A DNA stretch of 64,000 bases, from positions 1 through 64,000 of the forward strand of contig NZ_JADMUF010000009.1 in the NCBI RefSeq assembly GCF_015546965.1, in the 5' to 3' direction. Under the pieces are notes generated by a model. That model searched no databases. It was given only the letters and a program-made list of their open reading frames with translations, and had not been told where the DNA came from. The number at the start of each line of letters is the position of its first letter. Position 1 is the first letter of the stretch. Positions 42,867-49,136 of this stretch are shown in pieces. The stretch is from Collinsella aerofaciens (GTDB lineage: Bacteria; Actinomycetota; Coriobacteriia; Coriobacteriales; Coriobacteriaceae). The position numbers and the translations under genes were made by a program.

Positions 42867-42940
42867 GCGGGCGTAGTTCAATGGTAGAACCCCAGCCTTC
42901 CAAGCTGATGACGCGGGTTCGATTCCCGTCGCCCGCTCCA
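42867..42940 (+). tRNA. tRNA-Gly (anticodon TCC)
   Basis: A 74-base cloverleaf: acceptor GCGGGCG/CGCCCGC, anticodon region AGCCTTCCAAGCT giving TCC, T-loop GGTTCGATTCC, with encoded CCA. It lies 6 bases after tRNA-Pro and is probably processed from the same transcript. Confidence 0.96.
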
Positions 42941-42952
42941 TAAGATAGTTTT

Positions 42953-42988
42953 AACGGCTTTGGCTCTATTTGGTGCCAGAGCCGTTTT
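42953..42988 (+). terminator. Terminator of the tRNA operon
   Basis: AACGGCT (42953-42959) pairs with AGCCGTT (42980-42986), and inner TGGC with GCCA, followed by TTTT. Confidence 0.75.
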
Positions 42989-43020
42989 CATATACATGCC
43001 GGGGACCCCACATCCCCTCC

Positions 43021-43090
43021 TAAGTTGCGGTGAAATACGGACTGTTTTTCGGCTTTTATGGCCCATGTAGTCCGTATTTCACCGCAACTA
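43021..43090. repeat. Dispersed palindromic repeat, copy 2
   Basis: Arms of about 22 bases starting AAGTTGCGGTGAAATACGGACT (given here as AAGTTGCGGTGAAATACGG plus ACT) and their complement ending ACCGCAACT enclose a 25-base centre. The centre starts GTTTT and ends CATGT, the same orientation as copy 1 and opposite to copy 3, and lies upstream of the gene at 43275. Confidence 0.88.
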
Positions 43091-43274
43091 TTTGTAAGGT
43101 TGGATTTTGACGCCGTTGGGAGGGTCGTAGCGACCGTCTACCGAGAGTGGAAATATTTTTTGAAGCTCTGACCTGCGGCGTCAAGCTTTTGGTCAGCTTT
43201 TGGCAAGGCCTGCGGACGGAAGCATGCGATAGCGTAATGGTATTCTCTCCGCCGTGATGGTTATGGGGTTGGCC

Positions 43275-44273
43275 ATGCTCGATAAAGGCAAACATTTTCC
43301 GCAGTCATATGCAAGGATGCTATTCTCGGCCGTTGGAATTCATCAAGATGGACAGCTGCTTATAACAATTGATCCTTGGGATGAACGCCGTGCGCGTGAG
43401 CTTATGCAGGAAGAGCTCATGCTTCGTCTTTACAACCACGTGTATGCGGATCCGGTCTATTGGAATAATCTTGGGGTTGAAGATCGCATCTTTCAGCTGG
43501 CATCCGCTATTGCGGTCGTTGAACCGGATGCTGTGTTTTGCGGATCGACAGCAGCGCTGCTCTACGGCATCGGCTCGGCGTATACGCTTCTGGATAAAGT
43601 GCAAGTACTGCTGCCACGGTCTACAAGGCGTGATACGTACGAGTTCGTTGAATACAAGCGCTGGCGGGCGGGCGAAGTGTGGCGGCTAGGTCTGTTTACA
43701 CTGACGGATCCGTGTCGAACGGTTGTTGATATCGCCCGAACGAGCGCCTTTCGCTATGCGCTGGGCTTTGTCGATGGCTTGGCCCGTGAGTACGATGTCG
43801 AACGCGAAGAACTGCGAGCATATGCGCAGGCAAATTGCCGAGGGTTGCATGGCATCGCGCGTGCGTTTGATGTGTTCGAGTATATGGACGGAAGGTCGGA
43901 CAACGGGGGAGAGTCCGAGGCGCGGGCAGCCATGATTCTTGCCGGCATTGCTGCGCCCGAGCTTCAGGTTGAGATTACTCGGCCAGGAAACGCTGGCTAT
44001 TATCTGGCGGATTATGGTTGGCAGACGCCAGATGGGTCATGGATGTTGGCGGAGCTTCATGGTTTGGGCAAGTTCGAGGACGATACTCAAAACGATCTGG
44101 AGCATGCCGCGGCAAAAACCTATCGAGCTGCCTTATTACGCGATACGAACCTGCGTGCCATGGGTCATAACGTCATTCATTTCAAGCTGTCAGACACCTA
44201 CGATGTCGAAGCATTCGGCGCTATGATGCGCGGTTACGGCATTCCAACAACAAAGCCTTTTGCGGATTCCTGA
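43275..44273 (+). CDS. AbiEi/DUF559-like two-domain protein
   Basis: A protein of about 332 residues with no firm family. The middle (FQLASAIAVVEPDAVFCGSTAALLYG, LTDPCRTVVDIAR) resembles the AbiEi-type antitoxin or transcriptional-regulator proteins of Actinobacteria. The C-terminal part (YYLADYGWQ, AELHGLGKFED, RDTNLRAMGHNVIHFKLSD) resembles the DUF559/Vsr nuclease-like fold, with D, E and K candidates for a PD-(D/E)xK site. Codon usage is more AT-rich than its neighbours, suggesting transfer. It lies alone between two inverted copies of the dispersed palindrome. Several in-frame starts exist (43254 GTG, 43257, 43275); 43275 has the best-spaced GGGG. Confidence 0.55.
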   Translation: MLDKGKHFPQSYARMLFSAVGIHQDGQLLITIDPWDERRARELMQEELMLRLYNHVYADPVYWNNLGVEDRIFQLASAIAVVEPDAVFCGSTAALLYGIGSAYTLLDKVQVLLPRSTRRDTYEFVEYKRWRAGEVWRLGLFTLTDPCRTVVDIARTSAFRYALGFVDGLAREYDVEREELRAYAQANCRGLHGIARAFDVFEYMDGRSDNGGESEARAAMILAGIAAPELQVEITRPGNAGYYLADYGWQTPDGSWMLAELHGLGKFEDDTQNDLEHAAAKTYRAALLRDTNLRAMGHNVIHFKLSDTYDVEAFGAMMRGYGIPTTKPFADS

Positions 44274-44306
44274 TAGTAGGGACAACCAACTCCGCTGCCT
44301 AACAAC

Positions 44307-44375
44307 AAGTTGCGGTGAAATACGGACTAAATGGCGGCTCAGAGGCATAAAACAGTCCGTATTTCACCGCAACTT
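44307..44375. repeat. Dispersed palindromic repeat, copy 3
   Basis: AAGTTGCGGTGAAATACGG plus ACT at 44307-44328 pairs perfectly with 44354-44375. Its 25-base centre, read on the minus strand, starts GTTTT and ends CATTT, matching copies 1 and 2; so it is inverted relative to copy 2 across the gene at 43275. Confidence 0.88.
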
Positions 44376-44422
44376 AGGAGGGGATGGTTGTTAGCTGCGG
44401 GGGCGGTGACGCTGCTTGTCGG

Positions 44423-44878
44423 TTAGCTGCGGGGGCGGTGGCGGAGTTTGTCGATGGTGGCGTCGGTGGCGCGTTCGCGGGCTTCGGCTGCGTTGATGCG
44501 TTTGCGGCGGTAGTCGATCATGCCTTGGATGATGGGCTTGCCAAAGCTCACGACATCATCGTTGTAGATGGCGGTTCGGGCTGCGAGGAGGCAGTCGGTA
44601 AAGTCCATATGGGTCTTGCCGAAGAGTTTGACGGCAAGGGCGACAACGGTGGGCTCGTCGACCATCACGTCGTCGAGCAGTCTAGCCATGGCAGCCGCAA
44701 TCTCTGTGCGGGGGACCTTATAGACTTCGCGCAGCGTGACGACGACGCGCGTGATGATTTCGGGGTAAACGCGAGCGGTGCGCGTGGCGATGACCTTGGC
44801 GGCGCGCGGTGACAGAACTTCGTCGTCGTCAAGCAGGTAACGTAGGATGACGGTCTCGTCGATGATGGTGCTACTCAT
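44423..44878 (-). CDS. PIN-domain toxin (VapC-like)
   Basis: A 151-residue PIN-domain protein, a presumed Mg-dependent ribonuclease toxin. Acidic residues fit the fold: Asp7 in IIDETVILRYL, Glu51 in TLREVYKV, Asp92 and Asp95 in HMDFTDCLLAA, and a late DDVVSFGKP. It overlaps the antitoxin gene by 8 bases. The RNA target is unknown. Confidence 0.82.
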   Translation of the reverse strand: MSSTIIDETVILRYLLDDDEVLSPRAAKVIATRTARVYPEIITRVVVTLREVYKVPRTEIAAAMARLLDDVMVDEPTVVALAVKLFGKTHMDFTDCLLAARTAIYNDDVVSFGKPIIQGMIDYRRKRINAAEARERATDATIDKLRHRPRS

Positions 44879-45194
44879 GGATATCTACTTCCTCGGGACC
44901 CAAAACCGACTCGTCGCTTTCTGTAGCAAGGTACTCAATCCAGGCATTGCGCTCCTCGGAGCGGCGATTGGGGTCCCCGTATGCTTTGAGCAGTCCATAG
45001 GCGGCCGTGCCGTCCTTTGAGCGCACGGCGACCGGCTGAAAGGGGAGCTTGCGCATCAAAATGCTTTGCGCGACAAATAAGCGGACAGCCTCGGCGAGCG
45101 ATGTGCCCATGGCGTCGTAGAGACGCTCGGCATGCTGCTTGTCTTCCTCGCGAATGCGCACCTGCAGGATGGCTCGTTTTTGAGTCGATGACAT
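44871..45194 (-). CDS. RelB/DinJ-family antitoxin
   Basis: A 107-residue antitoxin. The N-terminal half is a ribbon-helix-helix domain (ILQVRIREEDKQHAERLYDAMGTSLAEAVRLFV; key parts RIREEDK and AEAVRLF), as in RelB/DinJ; the C-terminal acidic tail would wrap the PIN toxin. The ATG at 45194 follows GGGAGG. A RelB-type antitoxin with a PIN toxin is a mixed but known pairing. It probably represses its own promoter through palindromes just upstream. Confidence 0.85.
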   Translation of the reverse strand: MSSTQKRAILQVRIREEDKQHAERLYDAMGTSLAEAVRLFVAQSILMRKLPFQPVAVRSKDGTAAYGLLKAYGDPNRRSEERNAWIEYLATESDESVLGPEEVDIHE

Positions 45195-45220
45195 CACTGG
45201 CCTCCCTTAATGAGCGTGCA

Positions 45221-45258
45221 ATTTGAATAGTCAAATACAACATCGGCTAATAATAGCC
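45221..45258 (-). promoter_or_regulatory. Operator palindromes upstream of the toxin-antitoxin operon
   Basis: Two perfect short palindromes: ATTTGA-ATAG-TCAAAT (45221-45236) and GGCTA-ATAA-TAGCC (45245-45258). On the minus strand a TTGACT -35-like hexamer lies within the first. They are suitable for RHH antitoxin autoregulation. Confidence 0.5.
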
Positions 45259-45419
45259 AATCTTACAACCACTACTTTATTGCACTAGAGTAATTGAGTG
45301 TAAACGATATTACAAACGTACTACATCCTTCAGAAACGAGCGTGAAATCTCCCTTGGATGTACGCATGTAATACACTCACCTTTATAGCTTCTAGAGAAT
45401 AATTCCAACCTGCCAAAAC

Positions 45420-45445
45420 CCCTGCAATACACCCGTATTGCAGGG
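45420..45445 (+). promoter_or_regulatory. Perfect 26-bp palindrome upstream of hydN (probable operator)
   Basis: CCCTGCAATAC - ACCC - GTATTGCAGGG: perfect 11-base arms around a 4-base centre, without a T-run. A partial related motif, TAATACAC, lies at 45369-45376. Its position about 200 bases upstream of the operon start suggests an activator or repressor site (inference). Confidence 0.55.
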
Positions 45446-45548
45446 CCTATGCTCAAGTTTGCCACCTGCAACTGCGTATATTTAACCTGTATATCGTTGG
45501 AGGAATTCTATCGAAGTGCCTGTTTCGCCGCATGCACTCGATACGCCG

Positions 45549-45613
45549 ATGCCGGACCACGGGCGGTCCGGGGCAACGTCGACAGGGTCTCTCCGGCATG
45601 GGATTCAGGAGGG
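45549..45613 (+). promoter_or_regulatory. Structured leader of the hydN-fdhF-hyf operon with alternative stems
   Basis: CCGGACC (45552-45558) pairs with GGTCCGG (45565-45571). Alternatively ATGCCGGA (45549-45556) pairs with TCCGGCAT (45592-45599), which excludes the first stem. The second stem ends 7 bases before the AGGAGGG ribosome site (45607-45613). Mutually exclusive stems beside a ribosome site suggest a riboswitch or attenuator; a Moco/Tuco riboswitch is a possibility given the operon, but not confirmed. Confidence 0.45.
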
Positions 45614-45623
45614 AGTGAACAAC

Positions 45624-46142
45624 ATGGGCAATAAACGAGTCGTAGCCGATTCCTCACGCTGCATTGGGTGCCAAACCTGTATGGCGGCGTGCATCGAGGC
45701 GCACGACATCCCCGGCAACATCGCCGCGCCGCGCCTGCGCGTGACGCGTACGTACGAGATCTCCGCACCGGTGGCTTGCCATCACTGCGAGGATGCCCCG
45801 TGCGCGAAGGCCTGTCCTACGGGCGCCTTGTTCTTTGATCCAAAGAACCATCGTATCGGCGTCAACGAGGACAACTGCATCGGCTGCAAGAGCTGCGTCA
45901 TGGCATGCCCCTTTGGCGCCGTGAGCGTGGCGACCACGCAGGTTCCGGTCTTGATGGGCGACGTTCGCGTGGGTTCGCAGACCAAGAGCTTCGTGCTCAA
46001 GTGCGACCTGTGCGTGGACCGTCCCGGCGGTCCGGCGTGCGCCGAGGCGTGCCCGACCAAGGGCCTCACCCTGGTAGACGAGGAGCGCCTGGCGGAACTG
46101 ACCGCCGAGCGTGCCCGCGCCACCATCGAAAACGAGGCGTAA
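45624..46142 (+). CDS. hydN: Four-cluster ferredoxin-like electron carrier, HydN/HycB type
   Basis: A 172-residue iron-sulfur protein with four [4Fe-4S] sites: CIGCQTCMAAC, CHHCEDAPCAKAC, CIGCKSCVMAC and CDLCVDRPGGPACAEAC. It matches HydN/HycB, which take electrons from formate dehydrogenase H. The start at 45624 has AGGAGGG 10 bases upstream. It is the first gene of the formate hydrogenlyase operon and lies 75 bases before fdhF. Confidence 0.88.
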   Translation: MGNKRVVADSSRCIGCQTCMAACIEAHDIPGNIAAPRLRVTRTYEISAPVACHHCEDAPCAKACPTGALFFDPKNHRIGVNEDNCIGCKSCVMACPFGAVSVATTQVPVLMGDVRVGSQTKSFVLKCDLCVDRPGGPACAEACPTKGLTLVDEERLAELTAERARATIENEA

Positions 46143-46179
46143 GCGTTGGGGCGACAAGCCCAATGATTGTCAAATAAGT

Positions 46180-46193
46180 ACCGATTAATCGGT
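46180..46193. promoter_or_regulatory. Perfect 14-bp palindrome upstream of fdhF
   Basis: ACCGATTAATCGGT, fully self-complementary, 25 bases before the fdhF start. It could be an internal operator or a small mRNA stem near the AAGGAAGGAGGG ribosome site. Confidence 0.4.
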
Positions 46194-46217
46194 AGCAGAG
46201 AAAGGAAGGAGGGTGTC

Positions 46218-48440
46218 ATGGAGAAGCATAAAGTGATCTGCCCGTACTGCGGCGCCGGTTGCCAGTTTAACCTCTTGGTCCAAAACGGCCAGGTCGTGGG
46301 TACCGAACCGCTCAACGGCATCACCAACCAGAGCGAGCTGTGCCTTAAGGGCATGAGCGGCTACGACTTCATCAACGACACCAAGATCTTGACTCCTCGC
46401 GTACTGCACCCGATGATCCGCCGCACTAAGGGCGCGGATCTTGAGCGCGTAAGCTGGGACGAGGCACTGGATTTCACCGCATCTAAGATGCAGGCCATAA
46501 TTGACGAATATGGTCCTAACGCTGTCATGACTACCGGCTCTTCGCGAGGCGGCGGCAATGAGGCGAACTACGTCATGCAGAAGTTTACGCGTGCGTGCAT
46601 CGGCACCCACAGCGTGGACAACTGCGCCCGTACTTGACACGGCCCTACTGTCCTCGGTCTGATGGACACGGTTGGTTCAGGTTGCATGTCATGCTCCATC
46701 CCCGGTATGGAGGATGCGGGCTGCATTTTCCTCTTCGGCTATAACCCTGCCGATTCGCACCCCATCGTCGCAAGGCGTATCGTGCGAGCCAAAGAAAAGG
46801 GTTGCAAGATCATCGTCGCCGATCCGCGCCATATCGAAACCGCGCGTATCGCCGATCTCTACCTTCCGATCAAGAACGGTTGCAACGTTGCGTTCCTCAA
46901 CGCCTTTGCCAACTGTCTGGTCAACGATGGCCTCTACGACAAGGAATTCGTCGCCGAGCACACGAACGGCTTTGACGAGTGGTGGGAGACCATCAAGAAC
47001 TACACTCCCGAATCTGTACAGGACATCACGGGTGTCGAGCCCGCGTTGATCCACCAAGCTGCCGAGATGTACGCCACGGCGAAGCCCTCTGCCATCATTG
47101 GCTGGGGCATGGGCGTATGCCAGCAGAAGCAGAACCTGAAGACGGTGCACACCATCGCCTCCATCGCCTGCGTTGCCGGCCAGATCGGCAAACCCAATTC
47201 CGGCCTCGCGCCCGTGCGCGGTCAGAATAACGTCCAGGGCTCCTGCGATATGGGCATGCTGCCCAACCTGTACCCTGGCTACCAGAAAGTCACTGACCCC
47301 GCAGTGCGTGCCAAGTTTGCCAAAGCTTGGGGCGTGCCCGAGGAAAAGCTCCCGCTCGAGGAGGGCTACAAGCTCACCGATCTGGGCCACCTGGTCGACG
47401 AGGGCAAGGTGCACTGCTTCTACAACTACGGCGAGGACCCGGTGCAGACCGAGCCCGATTCGGCCGGTATGCGCAAGACGCTCTCCGAGCTGGATCTGTT
47501 CATTTGCCAGGACATCTTTATGACGCAGACGACCATGCTCGCCGACGTCATCCTGCCTGCCACCTCTTGGGGCGAGCACGAGGGTGTCTTTACCGCATCC
47601 GACCGTAGCTTCCAGCACTTTGACGCGGCCGTTCCGCCCAAGGGCGAGTGCCGTCACGACTGGGAGATCTTCGCGGACCTGTCCACGCGTATGGGTTACC
47701 CCATGCACTACGACAACACCGAGCAGATCTGGAACGAGTGCATTAGCCTGTGCCCCAATTTTGTGGGCGCGACCTACGAGAAGATGGCTCCCGAGGGCGG
47801 CTACGCCCAGTGGCCCGTCAAGAGCACCGATGTGAACGACCACGGTACGCCCGACATGTTCGCTGGTGGCAAGTTCACCACCAAGGACGGCCGCGCCAAC
47901 CTGATGGCGCACGACTGGGAGGCGCCCTCCGAGCTTCCCGACGATGAGTACCCGCTCATTCTGTGCACCGTCCGCGAGGTCGGCCACTACAGCTGCCGTT
48001 CGATGACCGGCAACTGCAAGACGCTGGCGCTGCTTGCCGATGAGCCCGGTTTTGTCCGCATGAATCCCGCGGACGCCCAGGCGCGCGGCATCAAGAACGG
48101 CGACATCGTCTCGATTCACAGCCGCCGCGGCCAGGTATACAGCCGCGCCGACGTGAGCGACCGTATCAACAAGGGCACGGTCTATATGACCTACCAGTGG
48201 TGGATCGGCAAGTGCAACGAGCTGACCATGCACAAGGTCGACCCGGTCTCGCATACGCCCGAGGACAAGTTCTCCGCCTGCCAGGTCGACGCCATTGCCG
48301 ACCAGGTCTGGGCCGAGGGCGAGGTCGAGCGTCAGTACACCGAGCTCAAGCAGGCTCTGGTGGATGCCGCCGCTCCCCAAGACGTTGAGCCCGGCGCCGC
48401 CAAGTTCGACGACGAGGCGCACGTGAACCAAATCGTGTAG
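46218..48440 (+). CDS. fdhF: Formate dehydrogenase H, selenoprotein (Sec140)
   Basis: A 740-residue bis-MGD enzyme that oxidises formate to CO2. An in-frame TGA at 46635-46637 is codon 140, the same number as the active-site selenocysteine of E. coli FdhF, within NCAR-T-U-HGPTV. The single [4Fe-4S] site is Cys8, Cys11, Cys15 and Cys42. After the UGA, translation continues without loss: GSGCMSCSIPGMEDAG, MGVCQQKQN, GLAPVRGQNNVQGSCDMG, and the C-terminal MGD-binding domain. It is about 25 residues longer than E. coli FdhF. ATG at 46218 with a very strong AAGGAAGGAGGG. Cytoplasmic (no Tat signal), as expected for the hydrogenlyase complex. Confidence 0.97.
46635..46675 (+). promoter_or_regulatory. 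UGA selenocysteine codon and bSECIS hairpin of fdhF
   Basis: TGA at 46635-46637 is followed by TGTCC (46649-46653) pairing with GGACA (46664-46668) around an apical loop containing GGTCTG, the same apical hexamer as in the E. coli fdhF SECIS. The bases directly after the UGA (CACGGCCC) also match E. coli. Confidence 0.85.
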
Positions 48441-48461
48441 TCCCGTTCTCGTTGGCTTTTT

Positions 48462-48504
48462 GGGCCGGGCGTCCCGTACGTTCGGGAGCCCGGCCCGTTA
48501 TTTT
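48462..48504 (+). terminator. Strong stem-loop between fdhF and hyfA
   Basis: GGGCCGGGC (48462-48470) pairs perfectly with GCCCGGCCC (48488-48496), extended by TCCCG/CGGGA, followed by GTTATTTT. It may partly terminate transcription, so that hydN-fdhF is more abundant than the hydrogenase genes. Confidence 0.75.
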
Positions 48505-48518
48505 GAAAGGAAGTGGGG

Positions 48519-49136
48519 ATGAACCGCTTCATCGACATCAACCCGGAGAGGTGCATCGGCTGCGGAACATGCCAGTCCGCCTGTGCCGACGCCCACCGGA
48601 TGCAGGGTCTTCAGGATACGCCGCGCCTGGCGCTCGTGAAGACCGGCGGTATTTCGGCCGCCCTTGCCTGCCACCATTGCGAGGGTGCCCCCTGCGCCGA
48701 GGTTTGCCCGGTGAATGCCATCGAGCACGATGGCGACCGCATCCACGTCAAGGAGCAGGAGTGCATCGGGTGCAGGCTGTGCGCCATCGCGTGCCCCTTC
48801 GGAGCCATCCATCCCGATGGCACGTCTATCGCCGGTGTCGCAGGCATGTGCGATCCGACGCCTTCGTATCCTAAGTCCCTGAGCAGCCTGCTTACGTGGG
48901 CTCCTGGCCAGTACACCTGCGCTGTCAAGTGCGACCTGTGCGCCTTCGATCCAGACGGCCCGCATTGTGTGGCGGCGTGCCCCACCAAGGCGCTGACCGT
49001 CATGGGCGGCGCGGCCGATCGCGAGCTCGACGAGGCCAAGCGCCTGCGCTCGATCGAAAACGGTCCGGCCGTCGACGTTACCGCTGTGGCCCAGGGCCTG
49101 TCAGAGAAAGCAGAAGGGAGCGTAAACAATGGATAG
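48519..49136 (+). CDS. hyfA: Hydrogenase-4 component A, 4Fe-4S protein
   Basis: A 205-residue electron-transfer subunit, the same length as E. coli HyfA. Cluster motifs: CIGCGTCQSACADAH, CHHCEGAPCAEVC, CIGCRLCAIAC and CDLCAFDPDGPHCVAAC. The segment WAPGQYTCAVKCDLC matches HyfA specifically. It presumably links FdhF to the membrane hydrogenase. The ATG at 48519 follows GAAAGGAAG; its end overlaps hyfB by 8 bases. Confidence 0.9.
   Translation: MNRFIDINPERCIGCGTCQSACADAHRMQGLQDTPRLALVKTGGISAALACHHCEGAPCAEVCPVNAIEHDGDRIHVKEQECIGCRLCAIACPFGAIHPDGTSIAGVAGMCDPTPSYPKSLSSLLTWAPGQYTCAVKCDLCAFDPDGPHCVAACPTKALTVMGGAADRELDEAKRLRSIENGPAVDVTAVAQGLSEKAEGSVNNG

Larger units (their letters stand above)
45259..45623 (+). 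other. Regulatory region and leader of the formate hydrogenlyase operon
   Basis: No gene is evident on either strand. The left half is AT-rich; it contains a perfect palindrome at 45420-45445, an AT-rich TATATTTA near 45477 (possible -10), and a structured leader at 45549-45613, listed separately. An in-frame GTG at 45516 with a GGAGGA site could add 36 residues to the first gene but would read through the leader hairpins. Confidence 0.5.

Noticed and set aside
42693-43020. tRNA-Sec (selC) near the other tRNAs
   Set aside because: Only tRNA-Pro(TGG) and tRNA-Gly(TCC) fold here; no long-variable-arm tRNA with a TCA anticodon was found in the window.
45420-45445. Terminator hairpin for an upstream transcript
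   Set aside because: No T-run on either side and the upstream genes are on the opposite strand, so an operator is the better reading.
45516-45623. N-terminal extension of HydN from GTG 45516
   Set aside because: In frame and with a GGAGGA site, but it would translate through the leader hairpins, adds 36 residues not seen in HydN/HycB, and the ATG at 45624 has a strong AGGAGGG site.
46635-46637. Stop codon apparently splitting fdhF into a pseudogene
   Set aside because: It is TGA at the known selenocysteine position with a SECIS-like hairpin, and selD and selA are present; so the gene is intact.
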